The notes beneath the pieces were generated by a model. The model was not told where the DNA came from, searched no databases, and saw only the letters and a list, made by a program, of their open reading frames with translations. From an uncultured Pirellulaceae bacterium (lineage in GTDB: Bacteria > Planctomycetota > Planctomycetia > Pirellulales > Pirellulaceae): a stretch of 37,582 nucleotides of DNA. The first letter of the stretch is position 1; every line of letters begins with the position of its first letter. The position numbers and the translations under genes are program-made. The DNA is taken from assembly GCA_937921995.1 (NCBI GenBank), contig CAKZVF010000243.1:1-37582 (forward strand). Direction: 5' to 3'. This document shows positions 9,909 through 19,069 of the stretch, piece by piece.

Positions 9909-10234
9909 AGTTTCGTACTCAACGTGGTTGTATGAACTCAATCGGAAACGCAAACGATCGCGGATAGCGCAAACGGAAACGCGATTGAGAATTGCAAGAG
10001 GCGTGACCAACCCCAACGCCTCGTCACGCCCAAGGCATATTTGAGATTATGCTTCGTCCCCACACCATTGGGAGAACTAAGTATAGTAATCGTTTTTTAC
10101 AAGACGCTAGTGCGTTGCCGGAACTCACTGATTCAGGCATTGAAAAAGGCCTCGCCTGAAAATGTTCCAAGCGAGGCCAATTTGATCTGACGTCGTCTAC
10201 AGCGACTTCGGTCACAGCGGTAACTGCTTCCCGT
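9909..10234. other. Intergenic region upstream of the FG-GAP gene
   Basis: About 325 bases between the end of the dockerin gene and the start of the FG-GAP gene, both on the minus strand. The dockerin-gene terminator lies in it. The remainder should hold the FG-GAP gene promoter, but no clear site was recognised. Confidence 0.5.
10143..10178 (-). terminator. Rho-independent terminator of the dockerin gene
   Basis: A perfect 8-bp stem (GGCCTCGC at 10148-10155 with GCGAGGCC at 10171-10178) with a 15-base loop. On the minus strand it is followed directly by five U residues (10147-10143). It is placed just after the stop of the minus-strand gene ending at 10235. Confidence 0.8.
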
Positions 10235-11587
10235 TTACTGCGATGACAAAATGTTAATAAACGCCTGGATGTCAAGGAAGTTGACAACGCCGTCGCAATT
10301 TGCATCGGCTTCGGCTTGAGAACCATTAGTTGACAATACCGCAATGAATGGATTGATATCAAGGAAGTTAACGACGCCGTTGAGGTCGACATCTCCCTTG
10401 AGCACATCCGATGCCACAAGCGATCCTACGATTGAGGTGTCGTCAATGAAGAGAGCTCCCGTGTTAGAGTTGCTGCCATCATCGCCAGCACCAAACGACT
10501 GAACCGCGATCACCGCTCGCAGGCTGACCGTGGTGGCCGGAGCGGTGCGAGTTTGAGTGACTAAACCGTAAGTATCAGTTGGATCAAAGTCGACATTATT
10601 GGTGAACTGACCTCCAAGAAACGTTCCGTTTATGTCTAGAAATTCAATTCGGAACTCAGCATCGATGCCTGCTAAGTTAGCGCCCTCGCTGCGAGCATTA
10701 AACGAGAAGGTGTAGTCCTCTCCGGGGACGATGTTGTCGACCTGCTGGACAAAACCAGCGAATGAATTTTCGTCTCCAAGAATCGATGCCACACCGTGAC
10801 TTGATCCTGTCAAAGGGGCTGTCGTCCCAGTGGTGCCAGAGGTGTTACCGCCGTTATCAAACGGGTTCCACTGACCAGGAGTTGTCTCTCCCGAAGCACC
10901 AATTGGATCCTCGAACGAAGGGTTGGACACCAGTTCCATCACAGGTCCGGGCGTAGGAGGCTCAGGTGGGGTAGGAGGAGTACCAATAGGTGGTCCTTGG
11001 ATTGAGGCGCTGTCAACAAAAAGAGCTCCGGTGTCCGAGTCGGAACCATCAACGCCAACACCGAACGACTGGACTGCGACCACGGCTCGTAGGCTGGCCG
11101 TACCAATTGGAGCCACACGGGTTTGCGTGAAAACCTCATACGTATCAGCCGGGCTAACGGGTTGGTTAAGTGCAAATTGATCCCCAATGATATCGCCGTT
11201 GGCGTCAAGGAACTCAAAACGGAACTCTCCCTCAACTCCACCTAAGGTCGGTCCTTCACTGCGAGCGCTAAAAGAAAAAGTGTAAGACTCTCCCTCAGTG
11301 ATCGCGTCGATCTGGTACTGAAGGCCAGCAAACGAATCCGCGTCTCCAGCGATCCGCATCTCGGCATGAACTGCTCCATCCAGAGGAGCGGTGGTCCCGG
11401 TGCCAGCACCAGCAGCTCCGGCCGCGAAGAAGGGATTCCACTGATCCGAGGCAATGTCGCCCTCAACACCAATTGGATCCTCGAAGCTAAGGTTAGTGGC
11501 GAGTTCTACGTTTTGAGCGTTTGCAAGCGATGCACACAGGGTTGCAGTGACAACAGTGAAGCTTTTCACCAAATTGCCTAATTTCAT
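10235..11587 (-). CDS. Secreted protein with two duplicated beta domains and C-terminal dockerin
   Basis: The start is the ATG at 11587, preceded by GGAGTACAAA, giving 450 residues; an upstream in-frame codon at 11671 is unlikely. A signal peptide ends at LANAQ. Two copies of a domain of roughly 170 residues follow, each opening with a SFEDPIG motif and QWNPF and each ending with ALFVD/ALFID; they are joined by a Pro/Thr/Gly linker with repeated PPTPP. Such modules resemble carbohydrate-binding-like beta-sandwiches, but binding is only inferred. The C-terminal 60 residues carry two dockerin type I-like calcium loops (GDVDLNGVVNFLDI and ANCDGVVNFLDI). Planctomycetes use such dockerin repeats widely without a classical cellulosome. 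A terminator follows. Confidence 0.85.
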   Translation of the reverse strand: MKLGNLVKSFTVVTATLCASLANAQNVELATNLSFEDPIGVEGDIASDQWNPFFAAGAAGAGTGTTAPLDGAVHAEMRIAGDADSFAGLQYQIDAITEGESYTFSFSARSEGPTLGGVEGEFRFEFLDANGDIIGDQFALNQPVSPADTYEVFTQTRVAPIGTASLRAVVAVQSFGVGVDGSDSDTGALFVDSASIQGPPIGTPPTPPEPPTPGPVMELVSNPSFEDPIGASGETTPGQWNPFDNGGNTSGTTGTTAPLTGSSHGVASILGDENSFAGFVQQVDNIVPGEDYTFSFNARSEGANLAGIDAEFRIEFLDINGTFLGGQFTNNVDFDPTDTYGLVTQTRTAPATTVSLRAVIAVQSFGAGDDGSNSNTGALFIDDTSIVGSLVASDVLKGDVDLNGVVNFLDINPFIAVLSTNGSQAEADANCDGVVNFLDIQAFINILSSQ

Positions 11588-11971
11588 TTTGTACTCCGGA
11601 TGGATACTGAATTGAGGGTTAAAAAATCTTGGGAAGGCCGAATGATGTCGGAAATTGGATCGCGATTCCAAGTGGATTCAAACCGATCGAAGTGCCTGAC
11701 CGAAGGTGGCCTGTTTGGTGTCCAGCCCTCTGCCAGAGAACAGAAAAGATGCTGTCCGCAGAAAGCCAAGAAACCGGTTTCATTATTGGCAGGCGAAGCC
11801 TTTAAGGCAAGTGGATTAAGCGTTATTCTTCGAGTAAGGCCCACTTTTCCCGGTATTCAGGGAAATCGCCGGTTTTAGCACCTAAGCCGCTTAAACGCGG
11901 TAGTAGCCGAGCCCCGCAAGCCGACCGGTTCGTTGCCAGAGGACTTTGCGACGAATCTGTCACAGGCCGGC
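11588..11971. other. Intergenic region, nothing recognised
   Basis: About 380 bases between the dockerin gene and a palindromic element. The open frames on both strands (11584-11844 and 11600-11878) have no domain or start signal. It presumably holds the dockerin-gene promoter, without a clear consensus. Confidence 0.5.
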
Positions 11972-12102
11972 CTGTTGATTTAGTGTGGCATAGGCTTCCA
12001 GCCTGTGATTTTTGTCTTCAAAGAAGACTAAGCGATACAGATTAGGTGAGCCTCACAGGCTAGAAGCCTATGCCACGCCCCTGCCGCGACTAAATCAACA
12101 GA
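11972..12102. repeat. Nested palindromic intergenic element (REP/MITE-like)
   Basis: The outer arms are CTGTTGATTTAG (11972-11983) and CTAAATCAACAG (12090-12101). The inner arms are a 24-base run at 11985-12008 and its near-complement at 12053-12076 (GTGGCATAGGCTTCCAGCCTGTGA type). A small hairpin GTCTTC-AAA-GAAGAC sits in the centre. The arms can fold into a cruciform of about 130 bases. It lacks any coding capacity and lies just after comEC. Confidence 0.75.
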
Positions 12103-12126
12103 CTGAGGCGCGTAGGCCAAGTCGAC

Positions 12127-14634
12127 TCAACGCTCTGCCGCGTCCAAAAAAGATGTGAACATCATCGATCCATCGCGCCGGATCTCAAAGGTAAGTGCCC
12201 CACCGGTGTCGGTCCGCAACAGGCTGCAACTAAACCGCTTGGCGGCTTCGTCGATCGCCGGCGAAGACTTACCACGACCGCAGCTGACGGCCAAATAACG
12301 TGGTGTGGCCCAATCACAAAAACGATGCGGATCACTGTGAACGCTGCCATGATGGGCGGCCATGACCAGATCGAAATGCCTCGCGCTCGTTTCCAGAAGC
12401 GCTTCTAAACCTTCCTTCTCTAAATCTCCCGGCAACAATATCCGCTGCCCTTGATAGGTAATGCCAACAACGATACTGGCCGAGTTGTCGTTGCCGTACA
12501 CACATTTGACCGAAGGGGCCAAGACTTCGATGTTCACGTTGGGATCCATTTCTATTTGGTTCCCCGCCCACGTTTCTTCAATGTCGATCTTGGCATCGTG
12601 AAGTGTGCGCTTCAACTCAGCCACCGACGGCGACGCATGCTGATTCATCATCGGCGAAAGATAGACGGTGCCAATTGAGAACCGTCGTGACAGTTCGGGA
12701 ATGCCATTGAAGTGATCGATGTCGGCATGCGATACGATGACCGCGTCGATGGTGCCGACGCCTTTGTGCCAGAGAACATCCGAAACGCGTCCGGCGGCGA
12801 ATTTTGAAGAGACGGTCGAACCGCAATCATAAAGCAGATTCTTTCCGCCCGGTAATTCAATCAAAACGGAGGTGCCGTGGCCAACGTCGATGAAGGTCGT
12901 CGTGAGCGATTTTTGGATTTGACTGCGATAGAAATCAGTGGCGATCCTCGGCCCCCACCAGCCTAAAACCAACCACGCTACGCTCAACCCCAAAAGTCGA
13001 CGCACAGAAACGCGCGTCGGCGGGAACAAGCCAAAGAACAACCAGCCCAAATAAAATACGACCACCGAAATCAGCGGCGGGCCGGCGGTCCAAAAATGGC
13101 TGTGGGGTATCTGGCTGGCCCAACCAACAAAGGATTCGATCATGCCCAGACCAAACGTGCAGACGATCGCTGCAATATGCGCGGCCCATCCGGCGACGTC
13201 GCCCAATGCAAAAATCGTGATTCCCGCGTACAAAGATATCGCGATCGGAAGCAGCACCAGTGGGTTCACCACCAGCCCCACCGGTGCCAAGACATGAAAA
13301 CTAATCGCAACTAATGGAATCGAGATCAGCCAAATCAATCCGCTGACCACAAAAGCGGCTCGAAGATTCTCGCCGGCGGCGTAACAGGCGCGCACCGGCC
13401 ACGATCGGGTCGACTGGATCAGCTGTTCCAAGGGATCGCTGCAGCGGTGGAAGATCCATCGGTTCCCAAACTGAATTGCTATGACCGCTAAAAAAGATAA
13501 TTGAGTCCCCAGTGAAAACAGGTCGGTGGGGTTGATGATCAAGACCAGCAATGCGGCCAGTGCCAGGACGTTGTAGGAGAGCCCGGATCGGCCAAGCATA
13601 CGCGCCGAACAAAACAGGACGATCAAAATCGAAGCCCGCACCACCGGCGGACGGAATTCGACCAACCAAGCATAAAACACCACAAAGCCAATCGTTAACA
13701 GCAAACAGACGTTGCGGCTGAGCCAACCGCAGCGAAAAAGCGCGAAGAAACAGCAAGCCAAAATTCCAACGTGTAGTCCCGAGATGGCCAGTAAATGACT
13801 GGTGCCGGTTTGTAAGAAGATTTCTCGCCGGGCGGGTTCGAGCTGCTCGCGGTTGCCCAAAAGTATCGCCGAAGCAAGGCTCGCCTGCGGCGGCGCGAGA
13901 TGATGCCATGCCAAGCGATTGAGTCGAGAACGCAGAGACGCCAGCCACGATCCACTTAGTGAGCGTTTGACAACCTCGATGGATTCCGCGTGCGCACAAT
14001 ATAGTGATGTTCGAATACGATGCCTGCGATAATGATTGCGAAAGTCAAACGCGCCTGGATTGGTTGGCCCCCCGATCTTTCTTAACCGTCCGCAAAGGGT
14101 CACTTGATCGCCGGCATGAAGGTCTAACTCCTCCGCGGCAACCGTCAGCTGCACGCGTCCTGCGGTTGGCAGCCACTGATCGCCATCACGAATTCCCTGA
14201 CATCGAATCAAAACTCGATATTGATCCGAACGATTGCGCGGACGATTAAGATGGTCGTCGGCCATCGCAACAGCGACGCGTTTAGGTTCCGACAATAACG
14301 TCGCCGAAATACAGACCGCGCGAGCGTCTTCGGTTGCCCAACGACTGATTTCGTTGTCTGGATAAAAATTCCAATAGGCATAGTGCCAGCACGCCGCAAG
14401 AGAAGCAAACAACATCAACGTCGCAATTAATTGCCGCGTCTTGGGTCGTTGCTCCGCCGCGCGAAAGAGATAGCTTGTGATGGCCGCTGCACAGATAACG
14501 GCGATCGTGATGTAGCAAACGATCGGAAGATCTAACCATCGGTCGGCTGCGATACCACCACAGACTGCGCCCGCGATCCAAAGTGCCGGATGCTGCACGG
14601 ATGTGTTTTGTTGGGGTTCATTTCCAGCTGACAT
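12127..14634 (-). CDS. comEC: ComEC/Rec2-family competence DNA channel
   Basis: The 835-residue inner-membrane protein has the full three-part ComEC layout. An N-terminal membrane and soluble DUF4131-like part spans about 1-220. The Competence domain follows, with the hallmark HLLAISGLHVGIL and then many membrane helices and PPVVRASILI. The C-terminal metallo-beta-lactamase-like domain (about 580-830) has IDVGHGTSVLIE, SHADIDHFNG and AAHHGSVHSDP. ComEC carries single-stranded DNA into the cytoplasm during natural transformation, and the MBL-like domain is thought to act on the non-transported strand. The start is the ATG at 14634, without a clear ribosome binding site, and the stop is TGA. 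No other competence gene is adjacent, as is usual for this gene. Confidence 0.95.
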   Translation of the reverse strand: MSAGNEPQQNTSVQHPALWIAGAVCGGIAADRWLDLPIVCYITIAVICAAAITSYLFRAAEQRPKTRQLIATLMLFASLAACWHYAYWNFYPDNEISRWATEDARAVCISATLLSEPKRVAVAMADDHLNRPRNRSDQYRVLIRCQGIRDGDQWLPTAGRVQLTVAAEELDLHAGDQVTLCGRLRKIGGPTNPGAFDFRNHYRRHRIRTSLYCAHAESIEVVKRSLSGSWLASLRSRLNRLAWHHLAPPQASLASAILLGNREQLEPARREIFLQTGTSHLLAISGLHVGILACCFFALFRCGWLSRNVCLLLTIGFVVFYAWLVEFRPPVVRASILIVLFCSARMLGRSGLSYNVLALAALLVLIINPTDLFSLGTQLSFLAVIAIQFGNRWIFHRCSDPLEQLIQSTRSWPVRACYAAGENLRAAFVVSGLIWLISIPLVAISFHVLAPVGLVVNPLVLLPIAISLYAGITIFALGDVAGWAAHIAAIVCTFGLGMIESFVGWASQIPHSHFWTAGPPLISVVVFYLGWLFFGLFPPTRVSVRRLLGLSVAWLVLGWWGPRIATDFYRSQIQKSLTTTFIDVGHGTSVLIELPGGKNLLYDCGSTVSSKFAAGRVSDVLWHKGVGTIDAVIVSHADIDHFNGIPELSRRFSIGTVYLSPMMNQHASPSVAELKRTLHDAKIDIEETWAGNQIEMDPNVNIEVLAPSVKCVYGNDNSASIVVGITYQGQRILLPGDLEKEGLEALLETSARHFDLVMAAHHGSVHSDPHRFCDWATPRYLAVSCGRGKSSPAIDEAAKRFSCSLLRTDTGGALTFEIRRDGSMMFTSFLDAAER

Positions 14635-15209
14635 GAAGGACGCCTGAGAGAACAGGGCGTCGCGCTCGCGCGCGAATCAGCCAGAGAATTTAACCGATTC
14701 GAATCGGGGAAGCAAAATTTTTTGCGTACTCAAGTTCCAGTGACGCAGCAGGCGTCGAAGAATGCTGGGCGAGGCGTTGTGCGCATAGAAAAAGTCACAG
14801 CATGTCGCTCCATCGTCATGCCATGACTTTATCCTGATGTGAGACTATCCGTGTCTCACTCTCCCGGCGTGGAATTACATCTCTTATCGTCGGGTTTCTG
14901 TACCATCGTTTAGCCTTTTGACACATTTTTTTCTGCTGCCCTCAATCCCCGAATAACCCCTCAGGTCGCTCGACCGGTAATGACGCTTGGGCAACAACGA
15001 ACGCCCAAAGTGGCTTCTCACGCCCAAAATATGATAGCAGACGTGATTCCCCAAGCCTCTCCGCCCGGTTGATTAAGCAAGGGATTTGCCAGCATCGGCG
15101 TAGGACGGAGACTCGTTCCCGGCCAAGATTCATGCTCTGGGCCAACAAAGGCCTCCCCAATCAGAACACTTCGCGCGGTCTCCCCATGAACTAGGTGAGC
15201 CCCTAAAGT
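14635..15209. other. Intergenic region with a short hairpin
   Basis: About 575 bases between comEC and the sulfatase. GTGAGAC (14839-14845) and GTCTCAC (14853-14859) form a 7-bp hairpin without a T tract. A minus-strand open frame at 14942-15160 (72 codons) has no domain, no start signal and basic, Arg-rich composition typical of non-coding sequence. Nothing else was recognised. Confidence 0.5.
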
Positions 15210-17342
15210 TCACTGAACCTCAAAATCGGCGGTTGATGATTGGGATTGGTAAAGATGACGAAAGTAAGCCTGCGCGTAGCAACGGTACTTACCCGGCGGC
15301 AAGCTGACCTGTTTTGACCAGCGTCGGTTGGGCAGGCTGTCCGCGGTTAACGATATAAAACCATCCTGCATCGATTGCCCGTTAAAGAATCTGCCGGTGA
15401 TCCTATCGAAGATGAAGAACGTGACAATCTGGTTTGGATACCGTCCATGGTAGCCCACCATTCTTTGCTTGGCACCGGTGAACGTCTTTCCATCAATCAG
15501 CGGATTAAGTTCCGCGAAAATCGAATTGTCCTCAAGCGTATTGAAGGAAGATTTCATTGGCCCCGTGCGCCCAGAATCGTCCAGCGGGATGGCCCTGCTG
15601 AAAATTACGTCGAAGTCGTTTTTTGTTTCTGAGAAAATGTCGAGTTCACGTTGCCATGAATTGATGTTGGCCGTTGTGGAGGAAGGCGGCACTGAGATCG
15701 AAACAAAGTCATCCTGCCAGGCGCGCCCATTGAAATAGCGTTGCGTCGTATAGCTTTGCACAACCAGTCGGGCCATCACCGGAACCGAGTTGTCCTCCAT
15801 GTATCCCGAAAACGGAATGACATTTCCTATCGGGGCACCGTCGATCGGCGAAGTCATTGTGATCGTAGGGGCAACTTCTTTCCTGCGAAAATTCAACAAC
15901 GAACGATTCAAGAAATCTTTATGGGCCTGACTCAATTGGTCGTAGACATTGTTTAGCTGAAAGGGATCGGATTTTAGGTGATAGTACTCGTGATCGCCCG
16001 TGGACCACGCGATGTGAACTTTGTCGTAGAAACGTTCGGCCGTATAGGACATCGGGAGTTGCTTCCCCCACATGAATTTGTCCGTCCAATTTTCGATCAT
16101 GATCGAACGCTGCCACGTCGCCGAGTTGTGGGCATAAGGTCGGTCAATCAAAGCAGCAAACGATTTTCCTTCCACGTCACGTGGGATTCTATTGCCGGCC
16201 AGTTCCATGATGGTTGGGCAAATGTCCAGATGAGCAATCAAATGATCCCCCGTTCGCGCGGCGCGCGAATTGGGCGATGACACGATCAGCGGGACGCGAC
16301 TGCTGCGCTGGTAAGGGTCTTTTTTGTTTTGCATGCGGTGATGGCCCAACGTATACCCGTTGTCGCTGGTCAATACAAAGTAAGTATTGCTCCACTGCCC
16401 TTTCCGCTTGAGACGTTCGATCAGCAAACCCACCATGTCGTCGACCGATTTCATCGAACGCAAACGATAAATGAACGCTTCTTGCAGAGATGCTTTTTCG
16501 GCCGCGGTCAATTCGGGCCGACGGAGAAAATCCGGTTTGTCGCTCATGTCCGCTTCGTCGAAATCTGGATCGCTTGTCGGTTGAAGCAAATCGGGTGCAT
16601 AGTCGCGATACTTTGCCTCAGCCATCGTCGATAGATCAGGACCATTGGGGAAATGAGGAGCAATCGGGGCAAGGTACAAAAAGAACGGTTGTTGAGGACG
16701 CTGTTGGTCGTGATTGTCCAAAGCCCGCATCGTTTCGTTGAGGTCTTCGGTAGTGACGTATTCCTGATCGCCGATGCGGTATCGTTGAGCCGGCGATCGA
16801 CCGATGTTAGAAAACCGAGTACCGCCGTAGTACTTGGCTCCTAGACTCGCGCAAAAATCGTCCCAACCTGCCGGGACTAGGTCGTCAAATCCGTTGTGAT
16901 GAAACTTGCCAACATGCATCGTGCGGTAGCCCGAGTGTTTCATCCAAACCCCCAGTTCGTTGCGGTCGTGTTGGAAACTTTTAAATCGTTGGTACCCTCC
17001 CTGAAATCCAACACTGGTGACGGCTGTTTCGTCGCCTGTTTTACAACCGTTGTTGAATCCATATTTGCCCGTGAACAGTGCCGCACGGCTGGGAGCACAA
17101 AAAGGCGTCGTGCAATGTGCGTTGGTGAAAATGGTCGACTGCTTGAAGAGTTCCGCGATCGCAGGAAAGTGTGCGTCGATCGTTTCGGCGCTCAGTAAAT
17201 CGGTGTCCGCATCGTCCAGGTTCATTAGGATGATGTTGGGACGCGCCGAGGGCACAATCTGAGCCACCGCAAAAATGGTAAGCAGTGAAACCGTGAGAAG
17301 AAACGTGGTTGATATTAGTAAGATCTTGGAGAGAGAACGCAT
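15210..17342 (-). CDS. Secreted type I sulfatase with C-terminal repeat region
   Basis: The ATG at 17342 gives 710 residues with an N-terminal hydrophobic signal (about 1-28); the frame extends upstream to 17618 but without family similarity. Metal ligands appear as NLDDAD (Asp43/Asp44). The formylglycine motif is C-A-P-S-R with Cys82, followed by AALFTGKYG. Further sulfatase landmarks are HVGKFHHNG, LAPIAPHFP and LTSDNGYTLGHH. The Cys must be converted to formylglycine by a maturase not in the window. After the sulfatase domain (to about 475) comes an Ig-like region and two copies of a short repeat (RYFNGRAWQDDF near 536 and RFFNGQSMQDGF near 652). Planctomycetes use such enzymes on sulfated algal polysaccharides; the exact substrate cannot be read from sequence. 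It is divergent from the UvrC-like gene. Confidence 0.93.
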   Translation of the reverse strand: MRSLSKILLISTTFLLTVSLLTIFAVAQIVPSARPNIILMNLDDADTDLLSAETIDAHFPAIAELFKQSTIFTNAHCTTPFCAPSRAALFTGKYGFNNGCKTGDETAVTSVGFQGGYQRFKSFQHDRNELGVWMKHSGYRTMHVGKFHHNGFDDLVPAGWDDFCASLGAKYYGGTRFSNIGRSPAQRYRIGDQEYVTTEDLNETMRALDNHDQQRPQQPFFLYLAPIAPHFPNGPDLSTMAEAKYRDYAPDLLQPTSDPDFDEADMSDKPDFLRRPELTAAEKASLQEAFIYRLRSMKSVDDMVGLLIERLKRKGQWSNTYFVLTSDNGYTLGHHRMQNKKDPYQRSSRVPLIVSSPNSRAARTGDHLIAHLDICPTIMELAGNRIPRDVEGKSFAALIDRPYAHNSATWQRSIMIENWTDKFMWGKQLPMSYTAERFYDKVHIAWSTGDHEYYHLKSDPFQLNNVYDQLSQAHKDFLNRSLLNFRRKEVAPTITMTSPIDGAPIGNVIPFSGYMEDNSVPVMARLVVQSYTTQRYFNGRAWQDDFVSISVPPSSTTANINSWQRELDIFSETKNDFDVIFSRAIPLDDSGRTGPMKSSFNTLEDNSIFAELNPLIDGKTFTGAKQRMVGYHGRYPNQIVTFFIFDRITGRFFNGQSMQDGFISLTADSLPNRRWSKQVSLPPGKYRCYAQAYFRHLYQSQSSTADFEVQ

Positions 17343-17637
17343 AAGTGGGATAGCTAGCTGTTGAGTCTGATGAGGTGAGAATCCGCGTCGAGATTTTAAC
17401 GCTATTTTGAATTCGTGTTTGGGAAGGATCGCAAAAGTGTGGAATTGATAAGGGATTTTTAATAAAGGATTTTGAACTGATCCGGTGTCTGATTGCTGGG
17501 GATTCTGAGGCCGCTTGGGAAATAAACGCGCGGCGTTCGCACATTTCCAGCCATTGTTGTATGCTACGACGCGAGCGGAACGGTCAGGAGATGCCCAGGT
17601 GAGCTTCGGTAGCAACACCGGGTAAAAGGAGAACGGA

Positions 17638-18852
17638 ATGTCCCAACTTATTCAGAGACTGCCAGACAAATTTGCGGGGTTTGGTCCGTCGTTGCTGACT
17701 AAGGCCGCTCGCCGTTGCAGCACCCAAGACGGGATCTCAGGTTGGGAGATTCCCGCCGATCGCATGACAGCGCGGGCGATGCTGCATGACCATTGTCCTC
17801 TGACGCCGGGTGTCTATGGTTGGTTGGATCGAAACGACCAACTTTGCTACGTGGGTAAATCCAAAGCGCTGCGTAAACGATTGCTTTCGTATTTTGCGAA
17901 AACGCCTTCGGATCCCAAAATGGGGCGCATCGTCCGACACAGCCGGCGGATTGTGTGGGAGCCCGTTTCGCATGAGCTTCTCGCGCTGATTCGCGAGCAA
18001 GAACTGATCTACCGCTGGCGACCGGACTTCAACAAACAAGGCCAACCCACTCGCCGTCAACCGGCGTTCATTTGCATTGGAGGCGGGGCCGCGCCGCGCG
18101 CGTTCGTCGCGCGTCAGATCACCGACCGCAGCGATTGGTCGATCGGGCCCATCGCCGGAACAGGACGATTGAAGTCCGCGGTCGAAGCGCTCAATCATAT
18201 TTTTGGCTTACGCGATTGCCCTGACCGAACAAAATTTCATTTCAACAACCAGCGGCAGTTGTTTGACAACGTCGCATCGGCGGGGTGCATTCGATTTGAG
18301 CTGGGCAGTTGCCCGGGGCCTTGTGCGGGGCTGTGCAGTAAACAGCAATACCAAACGCTGGTCCGCAACGTGATTGATTTTCTTGAGCTTAAAGATGTCT
18401 CGGTGTTGGAGAGGTTGCAAAAGCAAATGATCGACGCCAGTGCGCAGCAGCACTACGAGAAAGCCGCACTGACCCGAGATCGTTGGCGGCAGCTGTCGTG
18501 GCTGGTGTTGCGTTTAACGGCGCTCGAGGAAGCGCAGAAAAAACTCAACGGCGTCGTACCGGTCTCCGGGTTCGCTCGGCAGAGAATTTGGCTGGTACTG
18601 CGCGGCGGCAGGCTGGTCGGTTCGGCGCGCGAGCCAGGGACGGCCGGACGCGCCGCCGCGGCGAAGGAAAAACTTTTGAAGATCGCGTCTCAGACCGATG
18701 CGCCCCCAGCAAATGTGATGGAGATGAATCTGCAACTGATGATCGCGGCGTGGTATCGCAAAAATGCTGACTTCCGCAAACGATTGATGTCGTTTGAGGA
18801 TTCTTTGGCGTTGTGCGACGCACAGCAACAACCCACAACTTCCGCTGCGTAG
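17638..18852 (+). CDS. UvrC N-terminal-like GIY-YIG nuclease with four-Cys cluster and UVR motif
   Basis: The start ATG at 17638 follows AAAAGGAGAACGGA, a good ribosome binding site. The 404 residues contain the UvrC GIY-YIG nuclease (TPGVYGW, CYVGKSKALRKRLLSYF, and the Glu in LLALIREQELI). A cysteine group as in UvrC follows (RDCPD, then SAGC, GSCPGPC and GLC; in UvrC such cysteines bind an iron-sulfur cluster). Next is a UVR-like helix pair (LQKQMIDASAQQHYEKAALTRD) that in UvrC contacts UvrB. The RNase H-like second nuclease domain and the helix-hairpin-helix end of full UvrC (about 600 residues) are absent. It is therefore a half-UvrC, comparable in idea to Cho of E. coli, probably making one incision in excision repair. 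Whether a complete uvrC exists elsewhere in the genome cannot be seen. Confidence 0.88.
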   Translation: MSQLIQRLPDKFAGFGPSLLTKAARRCSTQDGISGWEIPADRMTARAMLHDHCPLTPGVYGWLDRNDQLCYVGKSKALRKRLLSYFAKTPSDPKMGRIVRHSRRIVWEPVSHELLALIREQELIYRWRPDFNKQGQPTRRQPAFICIGGGAAPRAFVARQITDRSDWSIGPIAGTGRLKSAVEALNHIFGLRDCPDRTKFHFNNQRQLFDNVASAGCIRFELGSCPGPCAGLCSKQQYQTLVRNVIDFLELKDVSVLERLQKQMIDASAQQHYEKAALTRDRWRQLSWLVLRLTALEEAQKKLNGVVPVSGFARQRIWLVLRGGRLVGSAREPGTAGRAAAAKEKLLKIASQTDAPPANVMEMNLQLMIAAWYRKNADFRKRLMSFEDSLALCDAQQQPTTSAA

Positions 18853-18856
18853 CCCA

Positions 18857-18924
18857 GTCCGTAGATTGGGCTCTCAGCCCGATCATCTGCAAGCACGAGC
18901 GCCATAAAAGCTAAACCTACGGAC
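18857..18924. repeat. Short inverted repeat after the UvrC-like gene
   Basis: GTCCGTAG (18857-18864) is repeated inverted as CTACGGAC (18917-18924). AGCCCA...TGGGCT also forms a small hairpin at 18851-18872. No T tract follows. It may help end transcription or be another small intergenic palindrome. Confidence 0.35.
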
Positions 18925-19069
18925 ATGTGACTTGGAGGGGGGCAAATAGGCGAATGACAACGAGATAGCGTCAACGGCATGGACTTTGTTTGGATCTTGA
19001 AGGCCGGCATGGTAGACTTTGGGTTGCAGAAATTTGCAGGTTTTCACACTCACTTCCCCACTGCTTACC

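Noticed and set aside
13301..13999. Minus-strand open frame of 232 codons within comEC
   Set aside because: It is in another frame of comEC on the same strand, with no domain; comEC is fully supported there.
14690..14725. tRNA-like T-arm around GATTCGAATC
   Set aside because: The surrounding bases do not form acceptor, D or anticodon arms.
14942..15160. Minus-strand 72-codon Arg-rich frame
   Set aside because: No start signal or domain; may be part of a dispersed intergenic repeat but this cannot be shown from one copy.
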